A stretch of DNA of 14,649 bases, taken from the NCBI GenBank assembly GCA_023136715.1, contig JAGLQT010000110.1, positions 1 to 14,649 on the forward strand, read 5' to 3'. Made by a program: the position numbers and the translations under genes. The notes beneath the pieces were generated by a model. It had not been told where the DNA came from and searched no databases. It worked only from the letters and a program-made list of their open reading frames with translations. The stretch's first letter is position 1; every line of letters begins with the position of its first letter. Below are positions 5,674 through 13,302 of the stretch, piece after piece. Source of the DNA: Gammaproteobacteria bacterium (GTDB lineage Bacteria; Pseudomonadota; Gammaproteobacteria; SZUA-229).

Positions 5674-6408
5674 ATGAGTGAGACCAGCTGTCCTAACAAC
5701 AACTCCATCATAGAGTTATACACTGATCTTGCGAACAACCCCGAAAAGGATTTCGGATGGGACAAAGGCATTAAAAATGCCATCAACCACCGTTATAAAG
5801 ACGCATGGTTACAAACCATTCCAGAACAAGTATGGAAATATTGCGCGGCCGTCGGCAACCCATTTGAACTCGGAACTTTCAATGAAGGTGACTCTGTTCT
5901 TGATATTGGCTGTGGTGCCGGTGTTGATTTATGTATTGCCTCTCTGCTTGTTGGTAAAACGGGAAAAGTATTTGGTGTCGACCTGACCCCGGCCATGATC
6001 GAACTGGCCAATGACAATGCCAAAGTATCCGGGCTAAGTAATGTGCGCGCTTATGAAGGTTCTTTTGAAAACCTTCCCATTGATGACCAGTCAATAAATA
6101 TTGTAATTTCAAATGGCGCCATTAACCTGGCCACACATAAAGAACAGGTCTTTAGTGAGATTTTTAGAGTTCTATCTGTAGGTGGTGCCCTGTACTTTTC
6201 CGATATGATAAAGGATGAAAATAATTCAGCATCATCTTCTTGCCATGGTGGATCATGGACCGACTGTGTAGCCGGCACATTGCGTAGCGATGAACTCATG
6301 CAACTAATGAAAAATACTGGCTTCTCCGATATCGAGCGTGTTTCACTCACTCATTACAAAACTTCAGATTCAACCATCGGCGCAACTTTTAAAGCTTTTA
6401 AAAACTGA
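5674..6408 (+). CDS. SAM-dependent methyltransferase, ArsM-like
   Basis: This 244-residue class I methyltransferase has SAM-binding motif I VLDIGCGAG (75-83), the ribose-binding acidic residue in GVDLTP (Asp103) and VISNGAINL (144-152). The layout, with an N-terminal helical cap, a TPAMIELAN segment and a C-terminal cysteine-containing region, resembles arsenite methyltransferases. The cysteines only partly match ArsM. Cys198 in TDCVAGTL sits where ArsM has ECLGGAL. Cys87 is one residue off the ArsM DCY position. The ArsM-type SNC is SNG here, and no cysteine lies near the C-terminus. Cys6 and Cys190 are additional thiols. It probably methylates a small thiophilic substrate, but arsenite is not proven. 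Its position 37 nt behind a copper-storage gene hints at metal or metalloid handling. A generic UbiE/ArsM-like role remains possible. Confidence 0.78.
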   Translation: MSETSCPNNNSIIELYTDLANNPEKDFGWDKGIKNAINHRYKDAWLQTIPEQVWKYCAAVGNPFELGTFNEGDSVLDIGCGAGVDLCIASLLVGKTGKVFGVDLTPAMIELANDNAKVSGLSNVRAYEGSFENLPIDDQSINIVISNGAINLATHKEQVFSEIFRVLSVGGALYFSDMIKDENNSASSSCHGGSWTDCVAGTLRSDELMQLMKNTGFSDIERVSLTHYKTSDSTIGATFKAFKN

Positions 6409-6506
6409 ATACAGCGGCACAGTAGCTAAATGTCTAAGCCTTCTGGTACAACAATCTACAGCCTTTGTTTTTCGAATGCCCTCTATTATATATTCTCCTA
6501 ATAATT

Positions 6507-6537
6507 AGCTTAATGGTATAAGCTCAGACTGCAGTCT
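6507..6537 (+). promoter_or_regulatory. extended -10 promoter with overlapping palindromic operator upstream of pyruvate kinase
   Basis: TGGTATAAG (6514-6522) is a good extended -10 element without a recognisable -35; it lies between the arms AGCTTA (6507-6512) and TAAGCT (6519-6524). The 12-bp perfect palindrome AGACTGCAGTCT (6526-6537) would cover the predicted +1 near 6529, a repressor-type position. A second weak possibility is TTGTTT (6465-6470), 18 bp, TATATT (6489-6494). Confidence 0.4.
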
Positions 6538-6555
6538 TTGTATATGGAACCGGAC

Positions 6556-8013
6556 ATGAACAATAAGTCAAATAATAGAACCTCTCTGCATTGGCGACGT
6601 ACCAAAATTATTGCCACACTTGGCCCCGCGACGACCAACACGGTGATGATTGAAAAGCTAATCAATGCCGGCGTTAATGTTTTCAGATTAAATATGTCAC
6701 ATGGCAATCATGAACAGCACACCGAGTCATTTCAGATGGTTCGAGACACCGCTACCCGCATGGGTCAGCATATCGCCATCTTGATGGATTTATGTGGCCC
6801 CAAGATTCGTACAGGAAAATTCAAATCGGGCAGCATCACACTAAATAATAATGCCACTGTTCAGATTAGCTGTAATAAAAAGACTGGCGATAAGGGACTA
6901 ATAGCATCGCAATATACCAATCTTTATAAAGATGTAAAAAAAGGTGAACGCATTTTGCTTGATGATGGCAATCTCGAATTACGCGTACAAAAAATAAATG
7001 GCCCGGATATTGCCTGCAAGATAATTTACGGAGGCATATTGAAAGATAATAAAGGTATAAATCTACCAGACTCAAAAATTTCAGTTTCCAGCTTCACCGC
7101 CAAAGACAAAAAAGACGCTAAGCTCGCCATGCAGCTTGGCGCTGACTTTGTCGCTTTAAGCTTTGTTCGCGATGCGAAAGATATCAAGGCTTTGCAAAAT
7201 TATATGAAACGTAATGGCTCACCAATTCCGATCATCGCCAAAATCGAAAAGCCTGAAGCAATTACAAATATCGACAGCATTCTAAATGCTTCTTACGGCA
7301 TCATGGTTGCTCGTGGCGATCTTGGTATCGAACTTCCCGCCGAACAGGTTCCGCTGATTCAAAAAGATTTAATCTGTAAAGCTCGCGCCATGAATCGCCC
7401 CGTTATTGTTGCCACACAAATGCTTGAATCTATGATTGAAAGCTCACGGCCCACTCGCGCCGAGGTCGGCGATGTCGCCAATGCAGCATTATTAGGCACA
7501 GATGCGGTAATGCTTTCTGCTGAGACAGCGGTAGGCAAGTTTCCTGTAGGCGCTGTCAATATGATGGATCGCGTACTACGCGAGATAGAAGTGCATCAAT
7601 GGGATAATAATACATTTGCTGACAATAACGCCAAGCAGAATATAACCGCTAATCTTTCCATACGAAAAGCAGTTTCTCATGCGGTCACGTCACTGGCTCA
7701 GGATTTAAAACTTCAGGGCATTGTTGTACCTACCCGTAGTGGCAGCACGGCAAAAGTCCTGGCTGCTAATCGCCCTACTGCCCCACTACTTGGTGTTTCT
7801 CCATACAGTCATGTTTGCAGAATACTTGCTCTACATTGGGGCGTCATACCCATTGAAGCAGAGGAAAAAGAGACGCATGACTGGAAGAAACTTAGCACCT
7901 CTATTTCCACACAATATAAACTCACTAAAACAGGCAACACCGTGTTGCTAGTTTCCGGCTTTAACGATGATCCTGGGCTGAGCGAACCTGTTATAAAGAT
8001 TTTGAAGGTATAA
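6556..8013 (+). CDS. pyk: pyruvate kinase, PykA-like
   Basis: This 485-residue enzyme makes pyruvate and ATP from phosphoenolpyruvate and ADP in glycolysis. The length is normal. Signatures are RTKIIATLGPAT (15-26), RLNMSHGNHE (44-53), IIAKIEKPEAIT (226-237, with Lys229 and Glu231), MVARGDLGIELP (250-261, metal ligand Asp255), VATQMLESM and the C-terminal TRSGSTAK effector-domain segment. The monovalent-cation region reads DLCGPKIRTG: Leu79 and Lys83 are typical of K+-independent enzymes such as E. coli PykA, whose equivalent is DLQGPKIR. The ATG at 6556 is chosen because GGA lies 7 nt upstream; the in-frame ATG at 6544 and TTG at 6538 have no ribosome binding site and run into the operator palindrome. 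It begins a same-strand block with three small genes behind it. Confidence 0.95.
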   Translation: MNNKSNNRTSLHWRRTKIIATLGPATTNTVMIEKLINAGVNVFRLNMSHGNHEQHTESFQMVRDTATRMGQHIAILMDLCGPKIRTGKFKSGSITLNNNATVQISCNKKTGDKGLIASQYTNLYKDVKKGERILLDDGNLELRVQKINGPDIACKIIYGGILKDNKGINLPDSKISVSSFTAKDKKDAKLAMQLGADFVALSFVRDAKDIKALQNYMKRNGSPIPIIAKIEKPEAITNIDSILNASYGIMVARGDLGIELPAEQVPLIQKDLICKARAMNRPVIVATQMLESMIESSRPTRAEVGDVANAALLGTDAVMLSAETAVGKFPVGAVNMMDRVLREIEVHQWDNNTFADNNAKQNITANLSIRKAVSHAVTSLAQDLKLQGIVVPTRSGSTAKVLAANRPTAPLLGVSPYSHVCRILALHWGVIPIEAEEKETHDWKKLSTSISTQYKLTKTGNTVLLVSGFNDDPGLSEPVIKILKV

Positions 8014-8047
8014 TTCATCACATCTCTTTTACTAAACTAAACGTATT

Positions 8048-8449
8048 ATGAAAAATAGTATTACTATCAGTGCCGAGTTTTATTTCAAGGGCGAGAAGCT
8101 TTCACCATCTATGGTTATTGATCTCGACGCACATATAGAAAAACAGCAAACCGTCGAATCATTTCTGCCCCTGCTGGCCAGGAATAATAATATGGATCTT
8201 TTTTCATATGAATACGAAATGTTGCAGGCTGAGGAATTAGTATTTACTGATGCGCAGGGACTCGCCAAAGCCTTTCTCAATGACGGATATTTTGATTTTG
8301 AAGGCTTCGAACAGGCATGGCGTGAAGAACGCATTGCCGAGTCAGTCGCCAAAATCGCCAAGGAGCATTTAGATGTTGATGAGCTTTCTTTACAGCCCGA
8401 GCTCAAAGCGGCCTTAACCGAAGCCTTTAAGCTTGGTCAACAGTCATGA
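8048..8449 (+). CDS. uncharacterised acidic protein
   Basis: This 133-residue soluble protein has no signal peptide, membrane segment or cysteine. It begins with a beta-rich stretch (ITISAEFYFKGEKL) resembling a short domain seen in small gammaproteobacterial hypotheticals. An acidic, helix-rich remainder follows, with paired charges in EQAWREERIAESVAKIAKEH. Glu and Asp exceed Lys and Arg. I recognise no family or active-site motif. Its stop codon overlaps the DUF2288 start (ATGA), so the two are translated together, and it lies 34 nt behind pyruvate kinase. There is no clear Shine-Dalgarno before its ATG. The coupling to DUF2288 and the codon use typical of its neighbours support it as a real gene. 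Its function is unknown. Confidence 0.75.
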   Translation: MKNSITISAEFYFKGEKLSPSMVIDLDAHIEKQQTVESFLPLLARNNNMDLFSYEYEMLQAEELVFTDAQGLAKAFLNDGYFDFEGFEQAWREERIAESVAKIAKEHLDVDELSLQPELKAALTEAFKLGQQS

Positions 8450-8757
8450 CTGACATCGAAAATGACATCATCAAGCAGCAGATAGTCGGCGAGACTTCAA
8501 AAATCGCCTGGCACGAACTGCAATATTTCTTCGCCAGCGGCATGGCGATCTATGTTTCAGATGAACTCGACCTGGTCGAAGTTGCCTCCTGTTTTGTTGA
8601 CGACAACAAGGCCATGGTAGATAAATGGATGCAGGACAAGCTGGTGATGCACGTCCCTGATGAACAGGCTAAAAGCTGGTATGACAATGAAGCCATGGTT
8701 TGGGCTGTCGTCGTTAAGCCCTGGGTGCTAGTACAGCAGGTTAAAAATCTGCAATGA
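8446..8757 (+). CDS. DUF2288 family protein
   Basis: This 103-residue cytoplasmic protein matches the DUF2288 pattern as I remember it: TSKIAWHELQYFFASGMAIYV near the N-terminus, LDLVEVA, a central KWMQDKLVMHV segment and a tryptophan-rich ending, MVWAVVVKPWVLVQQ. It is compact, with one cysteine (ASCF) and no signal peptide. It overlaps the preceding gene by 4 nt and the following HIT gene by 4 nt (ATGA at both ends), so the three products are probably made in similar amounts. The biochemical role of DUF2288 is not known to me. The HIT neighbour is the only functional hint and points loosely to nucleotide metabolism. Confidence 0.82.
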   Translation: MTDIENDIIKQQIVGETSKIAWHELQYFFASGMAIYVSDELDLVEVASCFVDDNKAMVDKWMQDKLVMHVPDEQAKSWYDNEAMVWAVVVKPWVLVQQVKNLQ

Positions 8758-9185
8758 GTAATCCTGATATTTTTACACTCGACTCACGACTGGATAACGA
8801 TTGCTTTGTACTCGGCCAACTCAAAACCAGTCGTTTGCTGTTACTCAACAATGCCTTAGTCCCCTGGTTTATTTTGGTGCCTGATACAACTGCGACAGAA
8901 ATTTATGAATTACCGCATGCCCAGCAACTTGAATTGCTGGAAGAAATAAATATTATTTCAAACCACCTCAAACAAAATTTTGCGGTTGATAAGCTCAATG
9001 TCGCCGCCATCGGCAATATTGTTAAGCAGATGCATATACACATTGTAGGTCGTCATGTAGATGACTTCTGCTGGCCCGGTGTAGTCTGGGGTGCAGACGC
9101 TAAGCAGGCCTATAAAGACAATGAGGTCGAGACTATCAAATCACAATTAACAGACAAGCTGCCTGAGTTTTTTCACAGTAACTAG
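8754..9185 (+). CDS. HIT-family nucleotide hydrolase or transferase
   Basis: This 143-residue protein is of the histidine-triad superfamily, which hydrolyses or transfers nucleotidyl groups through a covalent histidine intermediate. The motif is QMHIHIV (92-98). The first histidine of the canonical HxHxHxx is glutamine, a normal variant in this bacterial subfamily; His94 is the expected nucleophile, supported by His96. The region after the motif, GRHVDDFCWPGVVWG, is typical of proteobacterial HIT proteins of this type. An N-terminal PWFILVPDTT strand forms part of the nucleotide pocket. It overlaps DUF2288 by 4 nt and ends the translationally coupled trio. The natural substrate cannot be read from the sequence. 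Confidence 0.87.
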   Translation: MSNPDIFTLDSRLDNDCFVLGQLKTSRLLLLNNALVPWFILVPDTTATEIYELPHAQQLELLEEINIISNHLKQNFAVDKLNVAAIGNIVKQMHIHIVGRHVDDFCWPGVVWGADAKQAYKDNEVETIKSQLTDKLPEFFHSN

Positions 9186-9217
9186 CCCCTTTAAGAACTT
9201 TAGCAGCAATGTATTGA

Positions 9218-9246
9218 TTGTCACCATCATTATGGCTATTTATACT
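9218..9246 (+). promoter_or_regulatory. sigma-70 promoter for the PLD gene, probably leaderless
   Basis: TTGTCA (9218-9223), a 17-bp spacer and TATACT (9241-9246) match consensus at 5 of 6 positions in each hexamer. The transcription start is expected at about 9252-9254, which is the A of the PLD-gene ATG at 9254 or 1-2 nt before it. No Shine-Dalgarno lies upstream of that ATG. Confidence 0.62.
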
Positions 9247-9253
9247 AATAACC

Positions 9254-10741
9254 ATGTATTTTCATAAAGATCGAGTTGTAAGCTACGCTATATCACCAGA
9301 TCACTCTGTGCCGCTGGCAAAACTTTTCGATATACCAAAACTCAGCAATGATAGTCCTCCTGCTAAACCCAGCACTGCCTCAAAATTCTTAGCCATACAT
9401 AACAATGATGACGCACTCGCCTGGCGTATTGCGCTAATAGAACAGGCGCAAAACAGTATCGATGCACAATACTATAGCTGGCACACCGATATCTCTGGAC
9501 AATGGTTGATTAGCAAGCTTATAGAAGCTGCTGATCGTGGCGTACGCGTGCGTTTATTACTGGATGATATTCACACCATCGGCACTGATCATCGTATGGC
9601 GACCCTTAATCGCCACAAAAATATAGAAGTACGAATTTTCAATCCTTTCAAAATCCGCTGGCCCCTCCATCTTGTTCGCGCGTTTGAACTGTTATGGAAC
9701 TTAGACCGACTCAATCATCGCATGCACAATAAAGTACTCATTGCCGACAATGTCACATCGATTATCGGCGGACGCAACATTGGTGATGAATTTTTTGGGC
9801 TGAATAAGTCATTCGTATTTCGTGATCTGGATTTGCTGGTGTCTGGTGCTGCAGTAGAACAACTTTCCTATAGCTTTGATCTTTTCTGGAATAGCCAGAT
9901 TTCAAAAACCGCTCGTCGTCTAATTGCTTTTAGCCCTGCCCGAATCGACTTCCGCCTTATGAAGCGGCGTCTCAATAAAAACTTATTCTTATCACGGCAG
10001 ATTATTGATCGAATCGAAAATGTTAAGAATAATCTGATCAATAACCCGGAATTAAAAAATGACTTAATTACTTCTGATGCCCAGGTTTTTTATGACCTGC
10101 CTGATGCCGAACCCATCGAAGAAAAACACATGGTGCATGATCTTTACCAGTGTAACATTCATACAAAAAAACAACTCACCATCATTAGTGCCTATTTCAT
10201 ACCCAGCAAGGTCTTCATCGCATCACTTCAAACTTTGCTCAATAATGGCGTCCGTATAAAAGTCCTGACAAACTCGCTCGCCTCGATTGATGTCACTGCC
10301 GCCTTCACTGGTTATGAACGCTATCGTCGTCAATTACTAAACATGGGCGTAGAGCTATTTGAATTCCGCGCCGAGCCAAAATACCGTTCTACTTATTCCG
10401 CATCTGCCATCAATGTCGACTATCTGAGCCTGCACGCCAAATCAATTATTTACGACGATAACTCCGTTTATGTCGGCACGCTAAATCTCGACCCAAGATC
10501 TGAAAAACTCAATACTGAAATTGGCCTCTTTGTCAAAAATACCGAGCTTGCTGAAAGTGTACATCGTGCCTTTATTGACGACCTCAACAAGGGCGAATAC
10601 TGGCAGGTTAAATATAACGACCAGGGCAAGCTCATCTGGCAGTTTGCGGATGAAATTATTAGCATTCAACCAGCTCGCAGCCTGTGGCAACGCATCAAAA
10701 AAACGATTTATTCCCTATTACCTATTCAGCGACATTTGTGA
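9254..10741 (+). CDS. phospholipase D-family protein, cardiolipin synthase C-like
   Basis: This 495-residue protein has two complete HKD motifs: HNKVLIAD (His158, Lys160, Asp165), followed by GGRNIGDEFF, and HAKSIIYD (His394, Lys396, Asp401), followed by GTLNLDPRS. The DAQYYSWHTDISGQWL stretch and the FNPFKIRWPL...LNRLNHRMHNK-like arrangement closely resemble E. coli ClsC/YmdC, which makes cardiolipin from phosphatidylglycerol and a second phospholipid. A transphosphatidylase or phospholipase D role at the inner membrane is likely. The ATG at 9254 is preferred; a TTG at 9218 in the same frame would add a short hydrophobic stretch, but it falls inside the -35 element. The protein has no clear signal peptide. 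It sits 84 bp before plsB on the same strand, so two phospholipid genes are side by side. The exact lipid donor is unknown. Confidence 0.88.
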   Translation: MYFHKDRVVSYAISPDHSVPLAKLFDIPKLSNDSPPAKPSTASKFLAIHNNDDALAWRIALIEQAQNSIDAQYYSWHTDISGQWLISKLIEAADRGVRVRLLLDDIHTIGTDHRMATLNRHKNIEVRIFNPFKIRWPLHLVRAFELLWNLDRLNHRMHNKVLIADNVTSIIGGRNIGDEFFGLNKSFVFRDLDLLVSGAAVEQLSYSFDLFWNSQISKTARRLIAFSPARIDFRLMKRRLNKNLFLSRQIIDRIENVKNNLINNPELKNDLITSDAQVFYDLPDAEPIEEKHMVHDLYQCNIHTKKQLTIISAYFIPSKVFIASLQTLLNNGVRIKVLTNSLASIDVTAAFTGYERYRRQLLNMGVELFEFRAEPKYRSTYSASAINVDYLSLHAKSIIYDDNSVYVGTLNLDPRSEKLNTEIGLFVKNTELAESVHRAFIDDLNKGEYWQVKYNDQGKLIWQFADEIISIQPARSLWQRIKKTIYSLLPIQRHL

Positions 10742-10825
10742 TGGAGCGCACCTTTTTAGGCTAGACACCATCAATCATCGTGCTATGGTTATCGTTAAAG
10801 ATGTTTGCTTGGTGGATGTTTCACA

Positions 10826-13279
10826 ATGATGCGTTTTAGGCGTTTTTTTAACCTTACTGCTGGCCGGGTTCTAGGCTCGGCGATAAAAGTACGTAGCAGA
10901 CCAGAGACTGTGGACGCTCTCGGTATCAATCCACAATGGCCCATTATCTATGTACTGGATGATCGTGCCTGGTCCAGCCTGCTCGTACTCGACCGGGAAT
11001 GCAGCCGGCTTGAGCTTGCTTCTCCACTCGACCCTATTGCCTCGCCTTATTTAGACCGCTGGCATTCGGTATATACCATTGCTTCCCGCCGACCATTCAA
11101 AGCATGGCTGAAAAACCAGCCCAAACGATCACGCATGATTCGCGGCATTGTTGAGCTCTTACGCGAACATCCTGAGGATGAAATACAGTTTGTTCCCGTT
11201 TCGGTGTTCTGGGGTCGCCCGGTCGCCAAACAAAAAAACTGGCTGGATATGTTATTCGCAGATGCCTGGGCCATGGGCCGGACCCGTAAGCTACTGACCA
11301 TTCTTTTTCATGGTCGTGATACCTTGCTCAATTTTTCCACTGCTATTTCCATCAAGGCATCAGATTTTACTGAGAAAACCAATGATGAATTTATTGATTC
11401 GCTACAGGGCCTGTTGTCCGAGCATCAAAAACAAATAAAAACCGCCACTCTTGGCCCGGACATTTCCCATCGACGCACCTTGGTGCGTGAGCTATTACTC
11501 AGGCCCAGCGTTAAACAAGCCATCGAAAAACGCTGCAACGAAGATAGCATTAGTAAATATAAAGCAACTTTACAGGCGCAGCGCTACCTTTATGAAATTG
11601 TTGCTGATTGCACCAGCATTACCATTTCTGTTTTGCAGCGATTACTCTCCACTTTCTGGAACAAATTTTATTCCGGTATTGAAGTTAGCAACAATGAAGC
11701 TCTCGCTGAATTATCGCGCAGCCACGAACTGGTTTATGTGCCCTGTCATCGCAGCCATATAGATTATTTATTATTGTCCTTCGTGATTCATCGCGAAGGC
11801 CTGGCCATTCCCTACATCGCCGCGGGTAAAAACCTGAATATGCCCATAATTGGTTCCATACTTCGCGGTGCAGGCGCCTTCTTTATTCGTCGCAGCTTCC
11901 GTGGCAATGAACTCTATTCAAGCGTCATGTTCGAGTACCTCTCTACGCTATTAGCTACTGGTATGCCTGTCGAATATTTTGTTGAAGGCGGCCGCAGTCG
12001 CACCGGTCGTTTATTAAAACCCATGACTGGCATGCTTTCGATGACCGTACGTGGCTTTCTCAAGGATCGAAAAAAACCCGTCGCTTTTATTCCGGTCTAC
12101 ATTGGCTATGAAAAACTCATGGAAAGCAAAGCCTATCATGCTGAACTATTAGGCAAGGATAAAAAATCTGAAACCCTGATCCAGACCATGGCTTCAATTT
12201 TTAAAATTCGTGGCGACTTTGGAAAAGTTTATACCAGCTTTGGCGAACCCATTATTCTCAATCGCTTATTAAGCGACTGTCATCCAGCATGGGCAGACGA
12301 ACCTTACAGTGACAACAAACAGCCTAATTGGCTACGCTCTAGTGTCACCCAACTCGCACAGAACATTAGCCGCAATATCAATCGTGCAGCTTCCGTCAAC
12401 CCAACCAATCTCGTCTCTACCGCACTTCTGGCTACTCCCAAGCAGCACATCGATGAGAACACACTAATTCAAACCATCGGCATCTATAAAGAATTAATCC
12501 GTTCGATAAACTATTCAGAACAGGTCACCATCAGTGAACTGAGCGGAATAGAACTTATACAATACACCGAACAGCTCAAGTTAATTAACCGTCGCAAGCA
12601 TGAACTCGGAGACATTATCTATCTCGATGCCAAACAATCCATCTCAATGACTTACTACAGAAATAACATTCTGCACCTGATGGCTATGCCATCATTGATT
12701 GCCTGTTGTTTCCTGAATATGCGCACCCACACCCGCGAAGAAATTATCAATATCATCGCACTGGCTTACCCCTACGTAAAAGCCGAACTTTTTTTAATCT
12801 GGGAAGAGCACGAACTCGCTGGCGTTGTCAGTCAAATGTTAGATGTTATGGCGAAACAGGATTTAATAATCAAAAATGAGCAGCTTGATGTCTACACCCG
12901 TCCACCCTCAGACAACCCTGCTTACATGCACCTGAACATGCTGTCCAGAATCATCTCGCCCGTACTGGAGGTTTACTACCTGACCGTTTCAATGCTCTTA
13001 CGTGACGGAGAGAAAAAAGTTCCCCGAGAAGAACTGGAAAACAGCTGCTACCTGATGGCACAACGCATTGCCATGATCTACGAGCTCAATGCACCCGACT
13101 TCTCAGACCGTCACCTGATCTCAAACTTCATTGAAACCCTGATTCACTCTGACTATCTAAAGACCATTGACAGCGAACATCTGAAATATAACGAGGCTTT
13201 CCTGAAAGTAGACCGCCGCGCAAGATTGTTATTGAGCAGGGAAATTCGAAATAATATTTTACAGACGATTAAAGTTTAA
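10826..13279 (+). CDS. plsB: glycerol-3-phosphate 1-O-acyltransferase PlsB
   Basis: This 817-residue membrane-associated enzyme acylates glycerol-3-phosphate, the first step of phospholipid synthesis. Its length fits the long gammaproteobacterial PlsB (E. coli, about 807). All four acyltransferase blocks are present: block I CHRSHIDYLLLS with catalytic His308 and Asp313 (HX4D), block II GAGAFFIRRSF (348-358), block III YFVEGGRSRTGR (384-395) and block IV FIPVYIGYEKL (421-431). The long N-terminal domain (FVPVSVFWGR and DAWAMGRTRK segments) and the C-terminal all-helical part are intact. The ATG at 10826 is chosen over an upstream TTG at 10805 because GGTGGA lies about 10 nt before it and MMRFRRFF matches PlsB N-termini. 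A small palindrome, GATTAAA-G-TTTAATC (13267-13281), spans the stop codon. Confidence 0.96.
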   Translation: MMRFRRFFNLTAGRVLGSAIKVRSRPETVDALGINPQWPIIYVLDDRAWSSLLVLDRECSRLELASPLDPIASPYLDRWHSVYTIASRRPFKAWLKNQPKRSRMIRGIVELLREHPEDEIQFVPVSVFWGRPVAKQKNWLDMLFADAWAMGRTRKLLTILFHGRDTLLNFSTAISIKASDFTEKTNDEFIDSLQGLLSEHQKQIKTATLGPDISHRRTLVRELLLRPSVKQAIEKRCNEDSISKYKATLQAQRYLYEIVADCTSITISVLQRLLSTFWNKFYSGIEVSNNEALAELSRSHELVYVPCHRSHIDYLLLSFVIHREGLAIPYIAAGKNLNMPIIGSILRGAGAFFIRRSFRGNELYSSVMFEYLSTLLATGMPVEYFVEGGRSRTGRLLKPMTGMLSMTVRGFLKDRKKPVAFIPVYIGYEKLMESKAYHAELLGKDKKSETLIQTMASIFKIRGDFGKVYTSFGEPIILNRLLSDCHPAWADEPYSDNKQPNWLRSSVTQLAQNISRNINRAASVNPTNLVSTALLATPKQHIDENTLIQTIGIYKELIRSINYSEQVTISELSGIELIQYTEQLKLINRRKHELGDIIYLDAKQSISMTYYRNNILHLMAMPSLIACCFLNMRTHTREEIINIIALAYPYVKAELFLIWEEHELAGVVSQMLDVMAKQDLIIKNEQLDVYTRPPSDNPAYMHLNMLSRIISPVLEVYYLTVSMLLRDGEKKVPREELENSCYLMAQRIAMIYELNAPDFSDRHLISNFIETLIHSDYLKTIDSEHLKYNEAFLKVDRRARLLLSREIRNNILQTIKV

Positions 13280-13302
13280 TCAGTCAATAATATTAAACAC
13301 TC

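Noticed and set aside
8080..8406. Minus-strand open frame opposite the uncharacterised acidic protein
   Set aside because: It is Ser/Cys-rich with no recognisable family, and the plus-strand frame is translationally coupled to DUF2288.
10742..10825. Possible separate promoter TAGACA-N16-TATGGT before plsB
   Set aside because: The -10 matches poorly and the spacer is short. The gap could simply be an operon spacer.
13267..13281. Palindrome GATTAAA-G-TTTAATC at the plsB stop codon, considered as a terminator
   Set aside because: A one-base loop cannot form a usable RNA hairpin, and the downstream genes look co-transcribed.
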